Positions 25,146 through 33,756 of a stretch of 33,756 nt of DNA are shown here, piece by piece. The stretch is taken from assembly GCA_903918195.1 (NCBI GenBank), contig CAIXDS010000256.1:1-33756 (forward strand). The letters run 5' to 3'. Numbering within the stretch: the first letter of the stretch is position 1; each line of letters starts with the position of its first letter. Made by a program: the position numbers and the translations under genes. The notes beneath the pieces were generated by a model. The model was not told the DNA's origin. It saw nothing but the letters and a program-made list of their open reading frames with translations, and did not search any database. The stretch comes from an uncultured Acetobacteraceae bacterium (GTDB lineage: Bacteria > Pseudomonadota > Alphaproteobacteria > Acetobacterales > Acetobacteraceae).

Positions 25146-26795
25146 ATGAACGATCTGCCGTCCCGGCCGCCCGGCTTCCGCTACACACCACTGTTTCCGC
25201 TCGGCAGCGGCAACCCGACGCCCTGGCGCCGGCTCGACATCGCCGGTCTGTCGACCTTTTCCTGCGACGGCCGCACGGTGCTGAAAATCGCCCCGGAGGC
25301 GCTCAGCGAGCTGGCCTTCCAGGCGTTCCGCGATGTCGCCGACCTGCTGCGCCCGGCCCATCTGGCCCAGTTGCGCGCCATCCTCGACGACCCCGAAGCC
25401 TCGGCCAATGACCGCTTCGTCGCCCTCGACCTGCTGAAGAACGCGGCCATTTCCGCCGGCCGGGTGCTGCCGATGTGCCAGGACACCGGCACCGCCATCG
25501 TGTTCGGCAAAAAGGGCCAGCGCGTCTGGGTGGACGGCGACGAGGAGGAGGCGCTGAGCTGGGGGGTGCACCGCACCTACACGGAAGCCAATCTGCGCTA
25601 TTCGCAGATGGCGCCGCTGTCGATGTTCGACGAGGTCAACACCGGCAATAACCTGCCCGTCCAGTTCGACATTTTTTCCGCGCCCGGCGAACACCACGCC
25701 GACGAGTTCCACCTCATGTTCATCGCCAAGGGTGGCGGCTCGGCCAACAAGACCTTCCTGTTCCAGGAAACCCGGGCGATCCTGACGCCGGAAAAACTCC
25801 TCCATTTCCTGGAGGGGAAGCTGCGCTCGCTCGGCACCTCGGCCTGCCCGCCCTACCATCTCGCCATCGTGATCGGCGGCACCAGTGCGGAATCCACCCT
25901 GAAAACGGTCAAACTCGCCTCGACCAAATGGCTGGATGCGCTGCCCACCGAAGGCAGCCCGGCCGGCCACGCCTTCCGCGACCTGGACATGGAGCGGCAG
26001 GTGCTGGAGCTGTCGCGCCGGCTCGGCATCGGCGCCCAGTTCGGCGGGAAATATTTCTGCCATGACGTGCGGGTGGTGCGGCTGCCCCGGCACGGCGCCA
26101 GCCTGCCGGTCGGCATCGGCGTCTCCTGCAGCGCCGACCGCCAGATCAAGGCCAGGATCACGCCGGAGGGCATCTTCCTCGAGCAGCTCGAAACCGATCC
26201 GGCGAAATACCTGCCCGAGGCCACCGATGACATCCTCGGCGGCGAGGTGGTGAAGATCAACCTGAACCGCCCCATGGACGACATCCGCCACCAGTTGTCG
26301 CAATACCCGGTCCGCACCCGGCTCTCGCTCACCGGCACCATGGTGGTGGCGCGCGACATCGCGCATGCGAAGCTGAAACAGCGTCTCGATGCCGGCGGCG
26401 GGCTGCCGTCCTACCTGAAGAACCACCCGGTCTATTACGCCGGCCCGGCGAAAACGCCGCCGGGCATGGCCACCGGCAGTTTCGGCCCCACCACGGCCGG
26501 CCGCATGGACAGCTACGTCGCCGATTTCCAGGCAGCCGGCGGCAGCTTCGTCATGCTGGCCAAGGGCAACCGCGGCCGGGCGGTGAAAGAATCCTGCAAG
26601 GCCCATGGCGGCTTCTACCTGGGCAGCGTCGGCGGCCCGGCCGCCCGGCTGGCACAGGACTGCATCCGCAAAGTGACGGTGCTGGAATACCCCGAACTCG
26701 GTATGGAAGCGGTGTGGCGCATCGAGGTGGAGGATTTCCCGGCCTTCATCGTCATCGACGATAAGGGCAACGACTTCTACGACGGACTGGAGTAA
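25146..26795 (+). CDS. fumA: Class I fumarate hydratase ([4Fe-4S], FumA-like)
   Basis: A 549-residue oxygen-sensitive iron-sulfur enzyme interconverting fumarate and malate in the TCA cycle. Expected cluster ligands are C111 (PMCQDTGT), C234 (TSACPPYH) and C328 (GVSCSADR), at the same spacing as in E. coli FumA. The alpha part (to ~330) and the beta part (from ~380, with [14 protein letters not shown] and KGNRGRAV) are fused in one chain, as in the one-subunit class. The start is ATG 25146; a GTG two codons earlier (25140) is also possible and neither has a strong ribosome site. The gene follows sspB by nine bases. A class II fumarase lies 4.6 kb downstream in the same gene array. Confidence 0.94.
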   Translation: MNDLPSRPPGFRYTPLFPLGSGNPTPWRRLDIAGLSTFSCDGRTVLKIAPEALSELAFQAFRDVADLLRPAHLAQLRAILDDPEASANDRFVALDLLKNAAISAGRVLPMCQDTGTAIVFGKKGQRVWVDGDEEEALSWGVHRTYTEANLRYSQMAPLSMFDEVNTGNNLPVQFDIFSAPGEHHADEFHLMFIAKGGGSANKTFLFQETRAILTPEKLLHFLEGKLRSLGTSACPPYHLAIVIGGTSAESTLKTVKLASTKWLDALPTEGSPAGHAFRDLDMERQVLELSRRLGIGAQFGGKYFCHDVRVVRLPRHGASLPVGIGVSCSADRQIKARITPEGIFLEQLETDPAKYLPEATDDILGGEVVKINLNRPMDDIRHQLSQYPVRTRLSLTGTMVVARDIAHAKLKQRLDAGGGLPSYLKNHPVYYAGPAKTPPGMATGSFGPTTAGRMDSYVADFQAAGGSFVMLAKGNRGRAVKESCKAHGGFYLGSVGGPAARLAQDCIRKVTVLEYPELGMEAVWRIEVEDFPAFIVIDDKGNDFYDGLE

Positions 26796-26799
26796 GCAC

Positions 26800-27201
26800 A
26801 TGCGCTTCGCCGTGGATCGGCTCGACCATCTGGTGCTGAACGTCAAGGACATCGACATCGCCGCCTCCTGGTTCCAGCGCGTGCTGGGCATGGAGGTGGA
26901 AACCTTCGGCCGCGACCACCGCACCGCCCTCAAGTTCGGCGGCCAGAAGATCAACCTCCGCCCGCTGGACGCCGATGCGATGGAATGGGTGGCCGCGCGG
27001 ACGCCGGTGGCCGGGGCGAACGATCTATGCTTCGTCAGCGCGGTGCCGATCCCCGACGTGATCGAGCACCTGCACAATTGCGGCGTGACGATCGAGGTCG
27101 GCCCGGTGGAACGGCTGGGCGCGCTGGGGTTCATGACCTCGGTCTATTGCCGCGACCCCGACGGCAATCTGATCGAGATTGGCAGCTATATGAGGGCCTA
27201 G
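26800..27201 (+). CDS. VOC (glyoxalase/bleomycin-resistance) family protein
   Basis: A 133-residue protein of the vicinal oxygen chelate fold. Two beta-alpha-beta-beta-beta modules are visible: DHLVLNVKDIDIAASWFQRV at the start and VYCRDPDGNLIEIGSY at the end, with candidate metal ligands H10 and E126. Members with this short single-chain form include glyoxalases, dioxygenase-like and virulence-associated proteins; substrate is unknown. It begins 4 bases after the class I fumarase stop and ends 2 bases before the next start, so it is co-transcribed. Confidence 0.9.
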   Translation: MRFAVDRLDHLVLNVKDIDIAASWFQRVLGMEVETFGRDHRTALKFGGQKINLRPLDADAMEWVAARTPVAGANDLCFVSAVPIPDVIEHLHNCGVTIEVGPVERLGALGFMTSVYCRDPDGNLIEIGSYMRA

Positions 27202-27203
27202 AA

Positions 27204-27746
27204 TTGGAGCGCACCCGTACCGTCGGCTACGTCTGCTTCGCCGCCTTCCTGGCCTGCATTCCGCTGGCCAACTGGATGATCTTCCACGTCGGCACGGTCT
27301 GTCTGCCGCAGGGTCTGTGCCTTCTGCCGGTGGCGCCGGGATTGCTGGCGCCTTCCGGTGTCGCCGCCGTCGGGTTCGCGCTGGTACTGCGCGACATCGT
27401 GCAGCGTTGCCTCGGCACCAGGGCGGGATTGATCGCCGTGTTCGCCGGCACCCTCGCCGCCAGCACGTTTGCCGATCCGCGCGTGGCCGCCGCCGCCGGC
27501 ATCGCCTTCCTGATCGGCGAACTGGCCGATTTCGCCATTTATACCCCGCTGCAGCGGCGCGGGCTGGTGCGCGCCGTGCTGGCATCCTCGGTGGTCGGGC
27601 TGGTGCTCGATTCCGTGGTGTTTCTGTGGGTGGCGTTCGCCAGCCTGGACTTCCTGGCCGGCCAGATCGTCGGCAAATTCTGGGCGGTGCTGATCAGCAT
27701 CCCGCTGGTCCATCTGGCCCGCCGCCTGGCGCCCGCGCCGGCCTGA
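27204..27746 (+). CDS. VUT-family (YhhQ-like) probable queuosine precursor transporter, TTG start
   Basis: A 180-residue membrane protein with about six spans. Features of the VUT/ECF-like family (YhhQ) are the first helices, VGFALVLRDIVQRCLG, GELADFAIYTPLQRR and SLDFLAGQIVGKFWAVL. YhhQ imports preQ0/preQ1. I chose TTG at 27204 because GAGGG is 8 bases before it and no ATG or GTG start fits; an upstream ATG would run through the VOC gene out of frame. Its stop overlaps the ATG of queA (TGATG). Sitting directly before queA-tgt-queF-queG makes a queuosine-precursor role much more likely than any other VUT function. Confidence 0.87.
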   Translation: MERTRTVGYVCFAAFLACIPLANWMIFHVGTVCLPQGLCLLPVAPGLLAPSGVAAVGFALVLRDIVQRCLGTRAGLIAVFAGTLAASTFADPRVAAAAGIAFLIGELADFAIYTPLQRRGLVRAVLASSVVGLVLDSVVFLWVAFASLDFLAGQIVGKFWAVLISIPLVHLARRLAPAPA

Positions 27747-28777
27747 TGCAGGACGGCGACTTCGATTTTCACCTCCCGCCGGACCGCATCGCCCAGCACC
27801 CCGCCCGGCCGCGCGACGCCGCGCGGTTGCTGCACGTCGCCACCGACGCGCGGCACGACCGCGCCGTGCGCGATCTGCCCTTGCTGCTTCGGCCCGGCGA
27901 CATCCTGGTCGCCAACGACACGCGGGTGATCCCGGCGCAACTGGAGGGCAACCGGGGCGAGGCCCGCATCGGCATCACGCTCGACCGTCCGCTGGCCGAC
28001 GGCACCTGGCACGCCCTGGCACGCAACGCCCGCCGCCTGCGCCCCGGTAACACCATCACCTTCGCCGGCGGCCTGAGCGCCACCCTGCACCGCCGCGACC
28101 CGGATGGCGGCGTCGTGCTCGGCTTCGACCGCGCGGGAGAGGCCTTCACCGCCGCGCTCGGCCGCGCCGGTGCGCTCGCCCTGCCGCCCTACATCGCCCG
28201 CCCGGCCGGCCCCGAACCGGCGGATGCCCAGGACTACCAGACCGTTTTTGCGTCGCAGGAGGGGGCGGTTGCCGCGCCCACGGCGGGCCTGCATTTTTCG
28301 CCGTCTCTGCTCGACGCCCTGGCCGCCGCCGGCATCCGCCGCACCACCATCACCCTGCATGTCGGCGCCGGCACGTTCCTGCCGCTGCGCGAAAAATCGC
28401 TGGAAGAATATCGGCTGCACAGCGAACGCGGCGTCATTTCCCGCGCGGCCGCCGACACCATCAACGAAGCCCGCGCCGCCGGCGGGCGCATCGTCGCGAT
28501 CGGCACCACCAGCCTGAGGCTGCTGGAAACCTCCACTGACGAAGCGGGCCGGGTCCATCCCTTCGCCGCCGACACCGATATTTTCATCCGCCCCGGCCAC
28601 AGGTTCCGCTCCGCCGATCTGCTGATGACCAATTTTCACCTGCCCCGCTCGACCCTGTTCGTCCTCGTCTGCGCCTTCGCCGGCACCCAGCGCATGCACG
28701 ACGCCTATGCGCACGCCATCGCCGCAGGCTACCGCTTCTATTCCTATGGCGACGCGACCCTGCTGGAACGCGCATGA
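27746..28777 (+). CDS. queA: S-adenosylmethionine:tRNA ribosyltransferase-isomerase QueA
   Basis: A 343-residue enzyme that moves the ribosyl part of S-adenosylmethionine onto preQ1 in tRNA to make epoxyqueuosine. Typical segments are [19 protein letters not shown] at the start, [37 protein letters not shown] [21 protein letters not shown] and [10 protein letters not shown]. Length is normal. Its ATG overlaps the transporter stop and its stop overlaps the tgt ATG (ATGA), indicating translational coupling. Confidence 0.97.
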   Translation: MQDGDFDFHLPPDRIAQHPARPRDAARLLHVATDARHDRAVRDLPLLLRPGDILVANDTRVIPAQLEGNRGEARIGITLDRPLADGTWHALARNARRLRPGNTITFAGGLSATLHRRDPDGGVVLGFDRAGEAFTAALGRAGALALPPYIARPAGPEPADAQDYQTVFASQEGAVAAPTAGLHFSPSLLDALAAAGIRRTTITLHVGAGTFLPLREKSLEEYRLHSERGVISRAAADTINEARAAGGRIVAIGTTSLRLLETSTDEAGRVHPFAADTDIFIRPGHRFRSADLLMTNFHLPRSTLFVLVCAFAGTQRMHDAYAHAIAAGYRFYSYGDATLLERA

Positions 28778-29895
28778 CCCTCACCTGGATGTGCGCCGCC
28801 ACCGACGGCGCCGCCCGCGCGGGCACCCTGCACACCGCGCATGGCGAGGTGCCGACCCCGGTGTTCATGCCGGTCGGCACCGCCGGCACGGTCAAGGCCA
28901 TGACCGCGGATTCGGTGCGCGCCACCGGGGCGCGCATGGTTCTCGGCAACACCTACCATCTGATGCTCCGCCCCGGCGCCGACCGTGTTGCGGCCCTTGG
29001 CGGCCTGCACCGGCTGATGGACTGGCCCGGTCCGATCCTCACCGATTCCGGCGGCTTTCAGGTCATGTCGCTGTCCGGCCTGCGCAAACTGGACGAGGAC
29101 GGCGTCACCTTCCGCTCCCACGTGGACGGCAGCCCGCACCGGCTCACGCCGGAGGTCTCCATCGACATTCAGCGGAAACTGGACGCCACCGTCACCATGG
29201 CGCTGGACGAATGCACCCCGTTCCCCGCCACCGACCAGCAGGCGCGCGACTCGATGGCCTTGTCCATGCGCTGGGCCGCCCGCTCCCGCGCCGCGTTTGT
29301 CCCCCGCGAAGGCTACGGCCTGTTCGGCATCGTCCAGGGCAGCACGCAGCGCGACCTGCGGCTGGCCTCGGTGGCGGCGCTGACCGGCATCGGCTTCGAC
29401 GGCTACGCCATCGGCGGCCTCGCCGTGGGCGAGGGTCAGGACGCCATGTTCAGCGTGCTCGACTACACCGCCCCCGCTTTGCCCGCCGACCGGCCACGCT
29501 ACCTGATGGGCGTCGGCACGCCGGACGACCTGCTGGGCGCGGTCGCCCGCGGGGTGGACATGTTCGATTGCGTCATGCCCACCCGCGCCGGCCGCACCGG
29601 CCGCGCCTATGTGTCGCGCGGCGTGTTCAACCTGCGCAACGCCCGCTTCGCCGACGATCCCCGCCCGCTCGACCCGGATTGTGGCTGCCCCCTCTGCACC
29701 CGGCATGCGCGTGCCTATCTGCACCACCTGTTCCGCTGCGAGGAGATGCTCGGCCCCATGCTGCTGACCTGGCACAACGTCCAGTACTATCAGGACCTGA
29801 TGCGCGGCCTGCGCACCGCCATCCTGCAGGGCCGGCTGGAAGCGCACGCCGCCGCCCTGCGGGCGCGCTGGGCCGAAGGAGACGACGCGCGATGA
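28774..29895 (+). CDS. tgt: tRNA-guanine transglycosylase Tgt
   Basis: A 373-residue TIM-barrel enzyme that exchanges guanine-34 for preQ1 in tRNAs with GUN anticodons. The general acid/base D91 lies in [12 protein letters not shown] and the nucleophile D265 in DCVMPTR. Zinc ligands are C303, C305, C308 (CGCPLC) and probably H334. Both ends overlap the neighbouring genes by four bases (ATGA). Confidence 0.97.
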   Translation: MTLTWMCAATDGAARAGTLHTAHGEVPTPVFMPVGTAGTVKAMTADSVRATGARMVLGNTYHLMLRPGADRVAALGGLHRLMDWPGPILTDSGGFQVMSLSGLRKLDEDGVTFRSHVDGSPHRLTPEVSIDIQRKLDATVTMALDECTPFPATDQQARDSMALSMRWAARSRAAFVPREGYGLFGIVQGSTQRDLRLASVAALTGIGFDGYAIGGLAVGEGQDAMFSVLDYTAPALPADRPRYLMGVGTPDDLLGAVARGVDMFDCVMPTRAGRTGRAYVSRGVFNLRNARFADDPRPLDPDCGCPLCTRHARAYLHHLFRCEEMLGPMLLTWHNVQYYQDLMRGLRTAILQGRLEAHAAALRARWAEGDDAR

Positions 29896-30353
29896 CCCAC
29901 GCCATCGAAGGCCTGACCCTGCTCGGCCACCCCGCCGCCCTCCCCGCCAGTCCGGACGCGGCGGTGCTGGAGCGCGTGCCCAACCCGCATCTGGGGGCCA
30001 ACTACGTGGTGCGCTTCGCCGTGCCCGAGTTCACCACCCTCTGCCCGATCACCGGCCAGCCCGACTTCGCCCATCTGGTCATCGACACCATCCCGGCCGG
30101 CTGGATCGTCGAGAGCAAGTCGCTGAAGCTGTATCTGTCCTCATTCCGCAACCACCGCGCCTTCCACGAGGCGTGCACACTCGATGTGGCGCTGCGCCTG
30201 GTGGGATTGCTCGACCCGGTCTGGCTGCGCATCGGCGGCTACTGGTATCCGCGCGGCGGCATTCCGATCGACGTCTTCTGGCAGACCGGCACCCCGCCCG
30301 AAGGCGCCTGGATTCCCGACCAGGGCGTCGCGCCGTATCGTGGCCGGGGCTGA
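29892..30353 (+). CDS. queF: NADPH-dependent 7-cyano-7-deazaguanine (preQ0) reductase QueF
   Basis: A 153-residue enzyme of the unimodular (type I) class reducing the nitrile of preQ0 to the amine preQ1. The catalytic Cys is C51 in [13 protein letters not shown] with D58 nearby; the QueF NADPH motif ESKSLKLYL is at 74-82, and FHE (92-94) follows. It overlaps tgt by four bases. With it the operon can take imported or made preQ0 to the substrate of Tgt. queC, queD and queE are not in the window. Confidence 0.95.
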   Translation: MTHAIEGLTLLGHPAALPASPDAAVLERVPNPHLGANYVVRFAVPEFTTLCPITGQPDFAHLVIDTIPAGWIVESKSLKLYLSSFRNHRAFHEACTLDVALRLVGLLDPVWLRIGGYWYPRGGIPIDVFWQTGTPPEGAWIPDQGVAPYRGRG

Positions 30354-31381
30354 CGCCGCCGCCATCCGCGCCAAAGCCCTCACCCTCGGCTTCGACGCCG
30401 TTGGCTTCGCCCCCGCGGCCCTCGCCCCCGTCGCCCGCACCCGCCTGCAGGCCTTCCTGCAAGCCGGCCAGCACGGCGCCATGTCCTGGCTCGCCGACCG
30501 GGCCGGGCAGCGCAGCCACCCGCAATCCCTCTGGCCCGAGGCGCGCAGTGTCGTCTGCCTCGGCCTGTCCTACGCGCCGGCGGAAGACCCGCTCGCCACG
30601 CTCGCCCACCCCGCCCGCGGCAACATCTCCGTGTACGCACGCCATCGCGACTACCACGATCTGATCAAAGGCCGGCTCAAACACCTCGCCCAGTTCATCG
30701 TCTCCCGCTTCGGGGGAGCGGCGAAAGTGTTCGTCGATACCGCGCCGGTGATGGAAAAGCCGCTGGCACAACAGGCCGGGCTGGGCTGGCAGGGCAAGCA
30801 CACCAACCTGGTCTCCCGCCGCCACGGTTCCTGGCTGTTCCTCGGCGAAATCTATTCCAGCCTGGAAATTCCGCCGGACGCGCCGCACGCGGACCGCTGT
30901 GGCAGCTGCACGCGCTGCCTCGCCGCCTGCCCGACCAACGCCTTCCCCGCGCCCTACCGGCTCGATGCCACCCGTTGCATCGCCTACCTCACTATCGAGC
31001 ACCCCGGCCCGATCCCGCCCGAGCTGCGCCCGGCCCTCGGCAACCGCATCTATGGCTGCGACGACTGCCTCGCCGCCTGCCCCTGGAACCGCTTCGCCGC
31101 CGCCACCCGCGAGGCAAAACTGCAGGCCCGTCCCGACCTGATCGCCCCGCCGCTCGCCGACCTCGCCGCGCTTGACGACGCCGCCTTCCGCGCCCGCTTC
31201 GCCGGCTCGCCGGTCAAGCGCATCGGCCGCCACCGCTTCGTGCGCAATGTGCTGATCGCCATCGGCAACACGGGCGACCTTTCGCTGGTGCCGGTGGCCG
31301 CCCATCTCTTGCTTGACCCCGATCCGGTGGTAGCCGAGGCCGCCACCTGGGCAATCGAGCGCTTGCGGGGGAGGAACGCCA

Positions 31382-32766
<1,385 letters not shown>

Positions 32767-32770
<4 letters not shown>

Positions 32771-32976
32771 GCGTCCTGGTCAAACGCAGCTTCACGCTCG
32801 CCGGCCACCGTACCAGTGTGGCGCTGGAGCCGGAATTCTGGACCGCGCTGGCCGCCCTCGCGGCCGCCGACGACCGCGCCCTGTCCGCTCTCGTGGCCGA
32901 GATCGATGCCGGGCGCGGCCCCGAACGCCCGCTTGCCTCTGCGTTACGCGTGCACGCGCTTCTGCGGTCCCGTTAA
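32767..32976 (+). CDS. Ribbon-helix-helix domain protein
   Basis: A 69-residue protein of the RHH_4 type: VKRSFTLAGHRTSVALEPEFW makes the strand and first helix, then ALSALVAEIDAGR and PLASALRVHALL. Proteins of this family bind DNA as dimers; an autoregulatory or housekeeping repressor role is a guess. In alphaproteobacteria such proteins are often found near fumarase and sspB genes, as here. ATG overlaps the fumC stop (ATGA), so it closes the array. Confidence 0.85.
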
Positions 32977-33087
32977 GACTTTCGCAATCAACCGGCGATC
33001 AAATCGGTTTGGACCAGAAACGCTGGCCCGCCTCCCGAGTTGGACACCGTGCCGTTCCGGAAAAAACCGAACACAGGGACCGTTCCG

Positions 33088-33261
33088 ATGTTGCATCTTC
33101 AAATCACCGAAATCCCCAAGGTGTCGTCGAGCGCGCTCGTGCTCTGCGACCGGCTGCTCAGCCTCGCGCAGGATGCCGACCGTGCCGGCTACGCCGTCAC
33201 CGCCGAACACCTGCTGCACCTCGCCCACACCGTCTTCGAGGAGAAGCGCCACCCGGCCTGA
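33088..33261 (+). CDS. Small hypothetical protein, 57 residues
   Basis: Begins at ATG 33088 with GGGA 8 bases upstream (an earlier in-frame start at 33040 would overlap poorly conserved-looking sequence). The product is mostly helical with amphipathic spacing of Leu and Ala (ALVLCDRLLSLAQDADRAG, HLLHLAHTVFEE), no signal or membrane span. It may be co-transcribed with the RHH gene 111 bases upstream. I recognise no family. Confidence 0.55.
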   Translation: MLHLQITEIPKVSSSALVLCDRLLSLAQDADRAGYAVTAEHLLHLAHTVFEEKRHPA

Positions 33262-33278
33262 TCCTCTCCCTGCTGATC

Positions 33279-33303
33279 GGGGCAGCAACCGGGGTTCTGC
33301 CCC
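33279..33303 (+). terminator. Hairpin ending the plus-strand array
   Basis: GGGGCAG and CTGCCCC form a perfect 7-bp stem with an 11-base loop, 18 bases after the last small gene and just before the insertion-sequence remnant. No T-run follows. Confidence 0.35.
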
Positions 33304-33323
33304 ATAGGCACTAAGATTAGCTG

Positions 33324-33756
33324 TTGACCCGGCGCGGGGGGGGTAGGATTCGTGGTTGGGATGCCGACAGCATCAGCAGCCTCGATCGACCACTACCCCG
33401 CAACACGGTTCGTCTGGTTGACGAGGCGGGCGAGCCGGTGGGCCTGATCGAATTGCTTCAGGCTTTGCCGCCGGGGAGCGAAATGCACGAGATCGCGGGT
33501 GCGGGTCCAATCGGGTAAACGGCAGAGGGCGGTGCCGATCCGTCTCGTGGTCCGGCGCAAAACCCCGGAGGCGACCGCAGCGGCGCATAAGGCGCTGCGT
33601 CAGCAGGCGAGCAGAAAGCAGACCAAGCTCGACGACCGCAGCCTGATTGCCGCCGGCTTCCTGGTCCTGGCCACCTCGCTGCCCGGCACGGCGTTTCCTG
33701 CGGACGAGGTGTTGGCGGTCTATCGCCTGCGCTGGCAGATCGAGCTGGCATTCAAA
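33324..33756 (+). pseudogene. IS4-family transposase fragment, 5'-truncated and frameshifted (runs off window)
   Basis: In one frame (33324-33494) the sequence NTVRLVDEAGEPVGLIELLQ and continuation to EMHEI is read; from about 33496 the reading continues one base later as RVRVQSGKRQRAVPIRLVVR and onward to the right edge. Joining the two at a single-base insertion near 33495 restores a continuous transposase. The right end contains the IS4 YREK motif, Y-x2-R-x3-E, in YRLRWQIELAFK (final Lys beyond the window). The N-terminal catalytic part with the first Asp is missing, so this copy is inactive. Outer ends and terminal repeats could not be placed. Confidence 0.8.

Noticed and set aside
24284..25411. 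Plus-strand open frame starting inside the tmRNA
   Set aside because: It runs through ssrA and out of frame across sspB; composition is Arg/Pro-rich shadow sequence.
24429..27134. Minus-strand open frame of 901 codons
   Set aside because: Antisense shadow across sspB, the class I fumarase and the VOC gene, all of which have clear family motifs on the plus strand.

Overview
The window reads as a chromosomal segment of a high-GC alphaproteobacterium, most likely Acetobacteraceae (order Rhodospirillales). The evidence is a circularly permuted two-piece tmRNA of alphaproteobacterial type with tag ANDNMALAVAA, an alphaproteobacterial SspB adaptor beside it, ThyX in place of ThyA, and a modular glycosidase with DUF4214. 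Genus cannot be fixed from the sequence alone.

Layout. At 1-1399 (minus strand, running off the left edge) lies a glycoside hydrolase family 12 protein with a bacterial Ig-like domain and a DUF4214 segment. A stretch of 657 bases without a recognisable gene follows, then a class II hybrid cluster protein (hcp). At 4.2-6.5 kb a minus-strand group encodes an acetoacetate decarboxylase-family enzyme, a 3-hydroxyacyl-CoA dehydrogenase and a small membrane protein. At 6.7-12.4 kb is one giant protein of 1917 residues: transglutaminase-like domain, DUF4011, split superfamily-1 helicase, Vsr-like nuclease, DUF3320. Its architecture points to nucleic-acid defence. A GMC oxidoreductase follows.

At 14.5-19.2 kb the strand switches and the sequence becomes visibly richer in A+T. 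Two GT87/DUF2029 polytopic glycosyltransferases precede a HAD phosphatase-UbiA prenyltransferase fusion of the decaprenyl-phosphate phosphoribosyltransferase type. This looks like an acquired cell-envelope glycan cassette. Its right end abuts a strong Shine-Dalgarno site and the first codons of what looks like a decapitated acyl-CoA dehydrogenase gene.

At 19.4-24.2 kb come nitronate monooxygenase, msrB, a large near-perfect inverted repeat, a CPA2/Kef-type antiporter, an isolated FlgC-like rod protein and thyX.

From 24.25 kb to 33.0 kb everything is on the plus strand and packed very tightly: permuted ssrA, sspB, class I fumarase, a VOC protein, a queuosine-precursor transporter (TTG start), queA, tgt, queF, queG, class II fumarase fumC and a ribbon-helix-helix protein. 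Most junctions from the transporter on are ATGA-type overlaps; queG and fumC overlap by 50 bases. The block combines trans-translation and its proteolytic adaptor, two unrelated fumarases, and the late half of queuosine synthesis (preQ0 to Q) with a likely precursor importer. The window ends in a frameshifted IS4-type transposase remnant cut by the right edge.

The best candidates for new biology are the giant DUF4011 helicase-nuclease, the glycan cassette with its scar, and the dispersed palindromic repeat shared by 6.63 kb and 20.8 kb.
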